DNA from: Echinometra lucunter
Lineage: Eukaryota > Echinodermata > Echinoidea > Camarodonta > Echinometridae
NCBI GenBank assembly: GCA_029962745.1
Contig: CM057154.1
Location: forward strand, 19,658,857-19,722,856
Direction: 5' to 3'
DNA length: 64,000 nucleotides
Below the pieces are notes generated by a model. The model searched no databases and had not been told where the DNA came from. It was given only the letters and a program-made list of their open reading frames with translations. Both the position numbers and the translations under genes were made by a program. Below are positions 25,001 to 37,000 of this stretch, in pieces; within the stretch, counting starts at the first letter, position 1; each line of letters starts with the position of its first letter.

Positions 25001-28000
25001 CTCCTTTTTAATCAGTTGACAGGGACCTAGGAGTTTTGTTGTATAGAACAAATTATGCATGTCTCCATTCATTCATTGTACAATCGCTCTCATTGAGGCT
25101 CTATACACATCTGTCGTACAATAAATACACGCAGCCTCAACTCGAGTGCAGGTAGATTGTATAATGAACCAATTCTCGTGCAACATTTGTATACCGTTAG
25201 ATTCAAAGCAAATCCTAGGTATTTGTATTGATTGTAGAGATGGAACACTTGGGTTCAATGCAAGCAGGAAGGATGTTAGATGTTTATCTAACTTGTCAAA
25301 GATAATAGCCACCTTAACCTGACCGCTCGTTGACTGGGATTGACATATATACATTTACACACTACAAAGACATCTGCATTCGATAAGAAGCTGCCATGTA
25401 TTGGTAATCAACATGATGTTGTACAGGGCAAGTAAACCTGCCACTTTGACAAGCATTTGGGCATATTTTGGAATATACTTGCCTGATTTCATCTGCAATC
25501 AGGTAATCAGAGTAGTCAGAATTATTTCTTTTCAAGATTATATATTCACAAATATGACATTTTTTTTGGCCATAATTGTGATGATAGGATGTTATGAGGC
25601 AAGTGAGTTTGGTTGTTTGGCAAGCAGAAAACAAGAGACTAGTTCATGATTTCCATTTTATTGAAGATTTTTTCCAATTGGATAGCAATGAATCAGTGTA
25701 ATCCCTTTCTGTGATAGACTGAATTTCATAGGTTGCATGTATTATGTCAGGCAAGATAAAGGTAATCGGGTTTGACCAGTAACATGAGGTGAGCATAGAA
25801 TTTTAATATAATTATTTAAACAAATATTTGGATAACGCTTACTTTTTCCATGGAATGTTGAAGTAGACACCTTACTCATTTTGTTGAAAAGATGTTGCAT
25901 TGCTTTTACCGTTTTTTGTTGTTGTTGTTGTTGCTGGGTTTCGTTTTTCCTGCAGGACATGCCGAGTAGCTTCCCTCCTCCAGTGTGACTACTGTCCTCT
26001 CCTGTTTCATCGAGACTGCCTGAACCCCCCTATCACCTCTTTACCAACAGGCAGATGGATGTGTCCAAACCACCCAGAGTATGCCCTGGTAAGTTTTTTT
26101 TGTTGTTTTATCTCTCCTCCATTCCATCAAGGGTGCCTGGAACCCCTCTCCTATCACCTCCCTACCAGATAGCAGATGGATGTGTCCTTACTGTCCAGAG
26201 AATGCTTTAGTAAGTTTAATGTTCAGTCTTCCAGGCTCCCCCCCCCCCCCAATCATTTCCATACCCACAGGCCGATGGAAGTGTCCTAATTACCCTGCAT
26301 CAGGTTGGTTTAAAATCAGATTTCTTCCCCCTTCCCCTTTCATTCCATCAAGACTGCTCAGACCCCTCCCCCAACACCACCTCCCTACCCATAGGCTGAT
26401 GGATCTGCCCAGGGGGGTGTTTCATTAAGCTGTTCGTAAGTTACGCACGACTTTACGCACAACTGGAACATGTTCTTGGCTGCTAATCAGATTCTCAATC
26501 ATTTACATGTAGCACAAGAACAGTGCACCAGTCGTGCATAAAGTTGTGCATAACTTACAAACCGCTTTATGAAACACCCCCCAGATCACCCAGAGTATGC
26601 CCAGATAATTTGGTGTTGTATGAGATATACCACCACCCCTCCCCCCCCCCTCCAAAAAAAAATAATCCTTCTGACTTTTGTGCGTAAAGGTAGATAGATA
26701 TCAATTTAAGAAAAAATCATATTTCCTAGTGTCTTTACTTTTCAGTGAAGTTGTTCATGTAAATAAGTTGAAATTACACTTATGTGCCAGAAGGAAATGT
26801 CTACCTTGAAAAGTGGTTATGTGGGGAAATCCAGACGTGAAGAATGCCAAGATGCTACATGTGACACAACAATTTGCCACAAGAAGAAAAAGCTTTTGTC
26901 ATATACAAAGGATAAAAGTAAAACACAGATAATATTTGAAAACAAGTTTTGACCTTCAAACCCAACACCAGCATACCAAAATAGAGGTCACATAGTCGGT
27001 AAAGATTGCTGTACAAAATATTTCTTTAATGTCTCATAGCTTATATTGTGGAAGAAATTATTATATATTCTTTTATTGAAAAAACAATAACATTGTGCAG
27101 TTTTCAAGGAAAGCAATGAAAACATATATATTGACCTTTGACCCTTACAGCCAGCATTCCAGCATGGAGGTCACACTGAGCGGGTGAAGATCTTCAATCG
27201 GTTCCAGGGTAAGGTTGACCAACATGCCGTCAAGCTTGATTTCATCAAGAAGATCCATAGATCTGGCCCTCCCTGGAAGGAGAAATGTAAACTGCGCAAA
27301 GCAATCAGGGTAAGGATGTTATTTGGAGTCATTCCAGAGTCCTAAAATACGTAGAACCAAACAGAAGTATACATACGCAACCATTTTGTTGTTGTTTGGG
27401 GTTTTTTGCGATGTGTTCTGTTAACTACAAAAATGAGAAGTTTTATACTTTTGGGCCCAAATTCATGAAAGGGGTTTATATTCAGACCATGATTTAAATG
27501 TCAAACTATGCTGCCCTACTTTGGCAAAAGGAAGCAAGTGACAAAAGATACATTTTCTGTAAAAGAGCAAAATGTGTCTGTTATGCGCCTGTCAATTGTT
27601 TCTCCGGCCCCTGGGTACCCGGGCACTACCGGGGTACTCGCCGTGTATCGTCGGGGGTTGTGCAGGCAGACGTCCCTGCCAGCAAGGAATATGTACGGGG
27701 TTGTGGCGGTGGCTCGAGTGCAGACATCCCTGCCGGACGGGCACCATGTACAGCATTGTGGCGGTGGCTCGAGCGCAAACGTCCCGGCCTGGCGGGGACC
27801 ATGTACGGGGTTGCGGCGGTGTCTCGATGGTGTTCTTTTGGGCCGGGAATTTCTTGCCTCGTGGTTTGAATTTGTCAGGTAGGCCTACACTTGCCTTAAA
27901 TTATTCTTACCGTATATCGAACGGGTATACGGTTTAGAAGAAATTATGTTTTTGAGAATTAATATTGATGAGGTTTACCATGCGAAGTACTACTAAATAT

Positions 28001-31000
28001 TCTTCAGTTCATTCCAGCATTCTTTTCATCTCATGCCGATGTCGAGTGTCGAGCGTAGCAGCAGCGATCGTACCGGACCCTTTCCTTTTTCTGGCTTGTT
28101 TGTTGTTTGTTTCTCATTATTTTGATTTTCATTCTTTGTGATTGAAATGAAGATAAATGATTATTAGAGTGTATTTCTTCTATTTTTTATATTACTATAA
28201 AATAATTTATATTATTAAGGGTACTTTCTCCCGACATTAGAAGTATGGGGGCCGGGACTTCGTCCGCGATTTGAGAAATTCCCCCGTGGTTTGGAGGCCG
28301 GGACTTCGTTCACGATTGAAAAATTCTCCGGTGGTATGGGGGCTCTGGGACTTAGTCGGTGATTCGCCGCCGAAGATGCCCTGCCTGGTGGGGAAGTCGG
28401 AGGGGAAGTTGGCGGGGGGGGGGGGGGGGGGGGGTCGTCAGCTTAGAGGGGCCGAAGTCCCCGGTAGTGCCCGGGTACCCAGGGGCCGGAGAAACAATTG
28501 ACAGGCGCATTATTTGTACTGATGTCGGTGGAATATTGTCATGTCTTACCTAATGTCTCTCTCAGAAGGATGAGTGTTAAATGCATAAAATTTGGCCTGG
28601 ATGAAGGGCACATTATATAGAATAAGAATAAATTAATCACTCAGATTTGGTTGGTAAGTCACTTGCTTCCTTTTGCCGGTGTAATGGTTTAGAATTCCAT
28701 ATAGTATTGTCCAATAGGTTGACAGTAATGTACTTATATATGCTTCTTCACCCTTATTGGTGAAGGTTAAAACATGCTTTGGCCCATTGTTTAAGATATA
28801 TACTTTTGTGAATTCGGGGTTGTCACCAAGATTTAGATTTTGCATTCAAACTACGTATAAACGAGTTTTTATACAACGCTTGCCTCCACACTCATTTTGA
28901 ATGCCTCTAAAGTCAGAAAGAAATGCGTAAGAACCGTTGATAATTGAAAAGTATGTCGATAAGCAAATTTCCTTACCCATGGCGCAGGTTACAACGATGC
29001 TTTAGCCCATTGTTTAATATATACTTCCGTGAATTTAGGGTTGTCACCAAGATTGAGGTTTTCCATTCAAACCATGTATACAAATGAGTCTTTATACGTC
29101 ACTTGGCGTCCACACCAATTTTGGTTACCCCAAAGTCAAAAGGAAATAAATAAGAAATGTTGATAATTGATGAATATGTTGATGAGCAAATTTCCTCACT
29201 CATATACTATACCGGTACATTTTTGTTGTTGTGAAACAGACCCTAGATCAACTCTCAAATGCCTTTGAAGCAAGATTGCTCTTTCATTTTCATTTTTGTT
29301 GTGCCCTTAAGAAACATGGAGTAGTGAAAGTATAGCCCTTTTGAAACTATTCCAAGTTTGAGCCTAATCTGATAATCCCTTCCTAGTCCATACCAGGGAA
29401 TTCTTATTCAACCTTTAGTTTTAGTGAGACAGACAATAGGACACCAATACAGCACTCCTGAATGTCACTCATCTTTACATCCCGTTTTCTTTGTTATTCT
29501 GGTGATTAGCATGTCTGACAAGCTCTCATTCTCAGTGTAATTTCAAATGGTTTGCATGGTCCTGACAAGGCAAGTTATATATCATTCAAAAGCTCAAGGC
29601 GCAATTACACATCGCCGATTGACACGGCGGTTCACGGCAGTTCGGCAATCCGCCGTGAACCACCAAAGACCGTGATAACACCGTACACAAACCCTAATCA
29701 TCCGTCACTCATCCACCATAAACCCTGATGTTGAAAACTATTCAAAACGCGTTTAAAGATTTCCACCATGACTTCGACACGGTTCACGGCAGTTTGAGAA
29801 CCGCCGTGAACCGACGTCTAAATCGGTGATGTGTGATTGCGCCTTTAGAGTCCAAGCTTTCAAACTATGTTGAAATGGAAAAATGCCAAATTTCTGACTT
29901 ATTGTTCGTTTTGGAGGGTCACACATATTTTGTACAGTTCTTGCAAGTTATTAATCCTTTTGATAATCTTTGGGATTTTTTTCACCAGGTACCTAAAGCC
30001 ATCAAGAGCCAATATGCACTGCCTCCTCCATTACTGCCCCTGTGTCATGAGCGTCCTCCTCCTATGATCGGCCCTATGGATGAAGTGAAGAAACCGGGTC
30101 CTGTCACTGCACAGGAGGAACAGGAAGAGGTCGGTTGATATCTTTTTTCTGCATTTATTACCTTACATTTGGGTCTGGAAGAAACCATGGTGGAAGTGGT
30201 TGAGAGAAGTGGGTTGAGATGGGCGGGTCATGTGTTGAGAAGGGAAAATGATGAGGCTGCAAGAAGATATTGCATTTTCTTTGCTTTAGCGCACTTTACA
30301 CAATTCTTAACATATAATTCAACATCATGTGCCATTCTTGGCTAGGAAACTCTAGACCCAGTCAATTGCTGGATTATGTTTCTGCCTTGATGTCCCTATT
30401 CATCTTGTCACTTTGTGCTGTGAATCTTTTGTATTCTTTAATAAATTTATTATATCACCTTACTCTGTTATTTTTGATTATCAAACTGAAAACATAAATT
30501 TGTTTTTTTTTTCTATATTTTCAGTGGCTGAAGAGTGTAGTGGCTTTGCAGACCAGCATAGCAAGACATTTGGCACAGAAGTCACTCCCCAAAGAACCAG
30601 CCATCAAACCAAAAATCATCACTGCATCTATGCTCTCCAAGTCTTCATCCACACCATCAATAGTCACGTCCACGCCGTCCATTCGCAGCGCAGCATCCAG
30701 CAGTCAAACATCATCAAGTGTCACTACCGCAATCCAGGAGTCAAAATGCACAGCTGTGGTTACAGCAACCACCACGAACTCTAGCAGCGCAAAGGACACA
30801 AGTGTTGTTGAATCTTTAGGTAAAGAATTCAGGACTCCCAAGAGGGACGGGTATAAGTATGATTTGATTGATACACAAGAACCAAAAATTAGGACGGTTG
30901 CCGATTTGAAGGCATTGCACAATGGTCCACTCAAACCTGTTGTTACCTCTGTCCTAACAAATGGACCATCCAGCTTATACCGGGATAAAACTGATCTTGT

Positions 31001-34000
31001 CCTTGAAGCAGCTGAACACCTCAACAACCATATCATAGTCAAGACGAAAAGCAGCAGAACTTCTCCCACGCCCGAGGACAAAGTATCACCAGATTCTCCA
31101 GCCAGTAGCATTATGAATGGAAATGTAAGGAATAATGACGAATCAGTGGCAAAGGTCATGACCTCGATACAGAAAGTGACCTCGTCCGAGGTCAAGTCGC
31201 AACCAGCGGTGACCTACACATCAGCAAAGACAAATTCAACACCCACAACGGTCATGATTAGCAGTGGAAGTGTTGTTGTGCCATCGTCGGGGAAAGTAGT
31301 GTCTACGACACAGACAGGGAACCTCAAGTTCACCACCATCACCATGCCAACTAAGATGGCCGTAGGTGTAGGTCAAGGGTCACCAGGATTGACAGGGAGA
31401 GTAGTAACGATACCTGGATCATCTGGTAAGTAAGACAAGGTTCTTGTTTGAAAACGAGAAACTAGTGCTGTCATAGAGGAAAAAAATCTTTTTCGACATG
31501 TCATGTTAAATTCTAGCCGACAATGACACATTGTCGACAGTCATGGTTGGAATTATTTTGAGCAATTTGAGTGTAGATCTACACTCGACTCATCAATCAA
31601 TTTGTACGTGTAGAATAGTACGTACTGGTTCTTGAAACTGTAGCGAGTGCAGTCACTGCGGTGTGAACCACACGATATTTATGAAATAGAGCTGCTAACC
31701 TGCAGCAAAGAAAATTCGTACTCACAAGGCTTCAAAGTTGTATTTTGGGGAAGAAATCTGTATTTTCCTACAGTCTCTAGAAGAACGGGCATGAAAACAC
31801 TGCGCGGACATATAGTGCATGTCCATGATCTATGATGGAGCTATAGTCGGTCAGCTTGGTCACATACACGGACGTACACAATGTGCGAACGTATGATCAA
31901 AAAAATGTAGCTTACATCAGTTACGTTCAACACGTGGAAGATCGGTCGCTGGCGGGTGGGCGATTCCTGTGCTTTTCTATGGGGAAAAACCTCTGTTCGT
32001 GCATGCTCATACAATCTGAAGTTATCAACAATTTTTGTGTGCCAATTTGAAGATCGTTCAATTGTACTTTGTACAGGCTAAATACGGTGGTTGGTGTGTA
32101 AGTGCACGCAGTATTTATGTTTATTGTTACATTGACCAGTGCAACAATTTCCATCGTCAAGTTGGCAACTCTTGGCGCCAATTTGAAGATCGTAAAGTCA
32201 AAGAGTATAAATAAAGATATTTTATACGTCTGATAAAAACTGTGGTTAGTTTACTAGTGCTCACAGTATGCATATTACATTGACCGGTGCAATGATTCCC
32301 ATCTTCAAATTGGCAATTGATCGCGTGCACGTACAGCACTGATGAAATACATCATTGATTTTACATTTCCGTACCGTTGTTTGCATTTTCAAAGTGCATG
32401 TAAAGCGCAGCCAAGCTTCTATTAGTACTCTAACGTTATGAGGGTTGATTCTTGTCGCCCATCATAGAATCTTTGTTGATTTGTCGCCTTCCCATCAAAA
32501 TACACTATTATCGACAAGCTTGGCGACAAAAGGCTTGTCGATGACAGCACTAGAGCTATTTCACTTATGATGCAATATTCCTGAAATAAGGATATCGAGA
32601 TGTATGACACAAGAGTGTTAGTAAGAACCAACACAGCTGAACAAGCATTACAGCTGTTAGCAGTGTCTGTTGGGGAGTTCTCATTTCACAAGTATCAGGT
32701 TTCAAGTAAAAATTTTCTCTTTCGATTACCTACTGTGGTGTAAGCAGAGCAGTTGGAAGCAGAGCAGTTGTTAGTCTTGAGTGTCTCAGTTACTCTACCC
32801 CAAACAGCTAGTATTGTTGGGCAAGTTGATATGCAAGTGGAAGTTAGCACCTTGTCGGAAGTGTTATGATTTGTGTTGTCCCATCTTTGTCATTTAAAGG
32901 AAAGCTGAGTCCATCACCCCTGAACTCTGGTAAGATCACCCCTGCTACCCTAGGCTCATCACCAGCCATCATCAACCTCAACAGCTCTCTACAATCATGT
33001 ATAGATGGCACAGGAGGTGTGTATCTGTGATAAAATTATTGTTGCTTTGTTTGTTTTTTTGTCAAATATGTGAAGTTTAGTTTATACTGTGTGTATATTA
33101 ATTGTTTGATTGAAATGATGATGATGATGATGATAATGACAGTGATGATGGCGATTATGATGTTGATGATATAAATGATGATGATGGTGGTGGTGATGAT
33201 TATGATGGTAATGATTGTGATGATGATGATTATGATGATGATGATGATGGTAATATGATGATGATATAGATAATGATGATATAGATGATGATGATGGTGA
33301 TGATTATGATGATGATCATGATGATGGGGAGGGGTGGTGATGATTATAGATGATGATGATATAGATGATGATGATGGTGGTAATGATTATGATGATGATT
33401 ATGATGATGATAATGATGGTGATCATGGTGGTGATAAAGATGATAATGATTAGGAGGAATAATGCTGGGTATTACAATTTTTATGTTTGTGGCTCTACAG
33501 ATAGTGGTAGTGATTGCAGTTTTCATAATTAATCATTACAATGTCAATGATAATAATGATTAGTGATGACCATCTTTGAGTATGATAAATGTGTAGGAAA
33601 ATCATGTGTATTCAAAATTATTTCTGAAATGAGGAAGCTTACAATTTTTTGGTTTTGATGTTTTACATCTTACGTTTCTCTTTGGACAGAAGTTGAGTTG
33701 AGCAAGCTTGATGAGAGGCTGGTTCAGATTCTAGCATTGCAAAGATTGCAACAACTATTACCTCAAAAGGTAACCCATCTCTAATTTTTTCTCAGTGTTA
33801 AATGTTGATTTCTGTGAGAGCTTTTTAGGTGACAGAAAAGAATTGCAGTGATGTTGGCATAGTTTTCCTTCTGCAATCATAAGAATTGTTTGGTTAATGT
33901 TTTTTGTTGGTTTTTTTCGGGGGATGGATGGTTAAAGGGGGTGTACAGAATGCTTACTCAAATCATAATTTTGTGCACAAAGTGAAGTATGAGGCTTTTC

Positions 34001-37000
34001 TTTCCCAAAGTCAAATGACTCTAGCTTCTGTATTGCCAATCTTTAGGACATCTTTCAAAATCTTGTACCAAAGCAGATTTTTAATTCTTCTACTCGATTT
34101 TGAAAACAATTTTGTTTTTATCCCACTCAGACACAAACCTTGCAGACGACGGTTGTCAACAAGAAAACCACTACCAACACCATCACAGTATCAACCTCAT
34201 CATCGTCATCGACATCATCATCAATGTCGCCATCCTACTCTTCAGCCTCCAGCACCACCACAACCGCCATCATGAACAACCAGGGTACCTCATCAGCGCT
34301 TACGATGAACACAGGTGGTACCACCACTGTCAGTAGCGTACCGCTGCACACTTCCACATTGCCATCGTCTGGTACAGACCTGGGTACCTCCTCCACCGGG
34401 CTGTCCCATACGGTGCGGGCCAGGGCCATGCTGTGTCCCGTGAATGGGAGAGGTCCTGGTACGCCAATCCCCATGTGCTACAGGGCATTGCATATAGGAT
34501 TAGGTGAGTTTGATTTACTTTCGTCCAAGCTAAATGTAGGAAAGGAGGGGGGGGGGGGAGGGGGTTTGGGGGGGGGGGGTCTGGACAGAAATTTTGGGAG
34601 CCCATGTGTCCCAGGCACCCTTAAGGATTGGGCCCTTGCATATGGCCACAGCATTGGCATCTGACATGGAAATTGATATCCCAGTAGTTAAGATTGTTGT
34701 TTTGTTAATTGTTTGCTCTAGAATTAAGAGACACATTTTCTGGGCCACGTTTCATAAAACTTGTTGTCAATGACAAGTTTTAGTAACTGTTATGAGCTTC
34801 TGAAATCCTTGCATCTGATTGGTTGAGGGCAAATTTGTCATAGAAATGCTGTTATGAAACAGGGGCCCAGAACATTTCAGATTTGTTCACTGAAGAAAAG
34901 TGAATTTGTTTTATATCTGTACAAGAGTTATGCTTCCCCTTGCTGAACAGCATGAAGAAGGGTGACACATTTTGTTTCTCATAAATCTTGGAACAATATA
35001 TTGAGTATACCTGACAGCTATTGTGTGACATTGTTAAAGTAGATGAATCTTCGACCACGCATGGTCGAACTTTATGCCTCTGCCATTACCAAATCAGAAA
35101 TAAATGGCACTTCATGTTGATTTATTTTCATTTATACAATGACATCTTTGACCATGACCTTTGACCTTGTGACCCCCAAATCTAATGAGAGCATTGCCCT
35201 TTCCATACACATACATGAATCAAGTTTGTTGAACCATCAAATGGTTACTGAGTTATCACAAGAACAAACCATTTCTATGTACATAATAACCTCTATGACC
35301 TTTGACCTTTGACCTTGAGACCCCAAAATCTAATCAGATCATTGTCCCTCCCATATGCATACCTGTGCCAAGTTTGAGGTTGATCGGTCAAATGGTTGTT
35401 GAGTTATGGTGAAAACGAACCATTTCTATGTACATAATGACCTCTATGACCTTTGACCTTTGACCTTGTGACCCCCAAATCTAATCAGATAATTGTCCCT
35501 TCCATGTGCATACATGAGCCAAGTTTGAAGCCAATCTGTCAAATGGTTCTTAAGTTATCGCGAGAACGAAAACGGTACGGACGGACGGACTTACGGACGG
35601 ACGACCCGAAAACATAATGCCTCCGGCAACCACCTACGGTGGGCGGAGGCATAAAAATTTCAGTGTAGATTTGCTCAATGTCTCATTTTATGTTTGTTTT
35701 GTTTTGTCTTTTTTGTATCTTTCTTTGTCTCGTTACAGGAAGTGACATGGATGTGTGTTTATCAAACTATGGGCATTGTAATTTTGTATCTCCCAGGCAT
35801 GCATGTATATTCTTTGATCAGGTAAGAAACAATCATCATCTTTATAGTTCAGTGTTGTACCTTTTATGATAAACACACATTGCCTTATAGTCAAAAATTT
35901 TTAGGATAGTTAAATGCATAATTAAAAGCAAGGCTAAAGATTGGTAAGAAGATTTCGTAACTTAAAATTACCCATTATAAGTTAGTAACGATGCTGTGAA
36001 AGCCTTGGTCAGTCCAATACTTCTGTAAAAATTGCATGCAGGATGTATTCTCATCAAGGAATTGTCATAAATTCTGTTTTGACAATTAAGTATCGTTTCC
36101 CGAGATGACCTAAGAACTAAGTAAGAGTGGCAAGGCATAGTCTCTGCATTACCGTAGGGCTGTAGATTTAAGCTAAACCCCCTCCCCCATCAAAGGGGGA
36201 AAAGAGCAGTCAACAGTGTTATGCCTACAGATTTCACCCACTGGAGTCTTAGAAACCTAAAGTTATGGTGATGAGTTGATATTATACAGATATTGCCTGC
36301 CTAGAGGTTTAATAAAACATTTCATTTCCCCGACGGAGTTATATTTTACCCAAGGGAAATTATTGTCCCAAGGGAAAAATATAGCTTGGAAGGGGAGATC
36401 AAATGTTATTTGTTAAAGAGATAGACCAGACAATATCTGTTATATTATTATAGTCTATATAGATTCGCCATCAGAGTATTGCACTGACTGCATTAACTCG
36501 CACTCGGTTTGCTGCAGCTCCACTGTAAAATAACATGCCTATGTAGTAATTAAAAAATACAGCTAGCGCGCACAACATGCAAACAGCGCGTACACACAGT
36601 ATGCAAACAATGCGTACACACACCTGACTACGCAGTGAGTGACGTCACCTCAGTCAATATAACGGCGTTATATTGACCGAGGTGACATCAAAACCAAAAT
36701 ATAACAATTGCGATCCTTGCAGCTCTAGTCACGTGATGGTATTTTGACCAGTCACTGATTCGAATCTATATACCCTATGTAATACATGTGTAATGATCTA
36801 TGTTTCCCTATTTTTTAGACTACCCGACTTTATGAGTTGATCAACTACAGCGAACATGGTACCAGCGTAGATAGTGTCCTGTACTCTTGTAACTCAGCAG
36901 ATAGATCATCATCCGTCCCTTCTAAACTGGCTCCTTTGGTTAGAAACGTAAGTCAATTTTGTTGTAATACTGTGTGAATGCTTCTGGCTGAACACAGCAA

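Noticed and set aside
27498..27937. Three overlapping 121-124 codon frames in all plus-strand frames
   Set aside because: Their length comes from the GC-rich minisatellite inside the 928-bp element. No family match and no splice logic.
30704..31195. 163-codon minus-strand frame over PHF12 exon 10
   Set aside because: Antisense shadow of a conserved coding exon.
33344..33526. His/Tyr-rich open frame on the minus strand
   Set aside because: It is the reverse reading of the GAT microsatellite in PHF12 intron 11.
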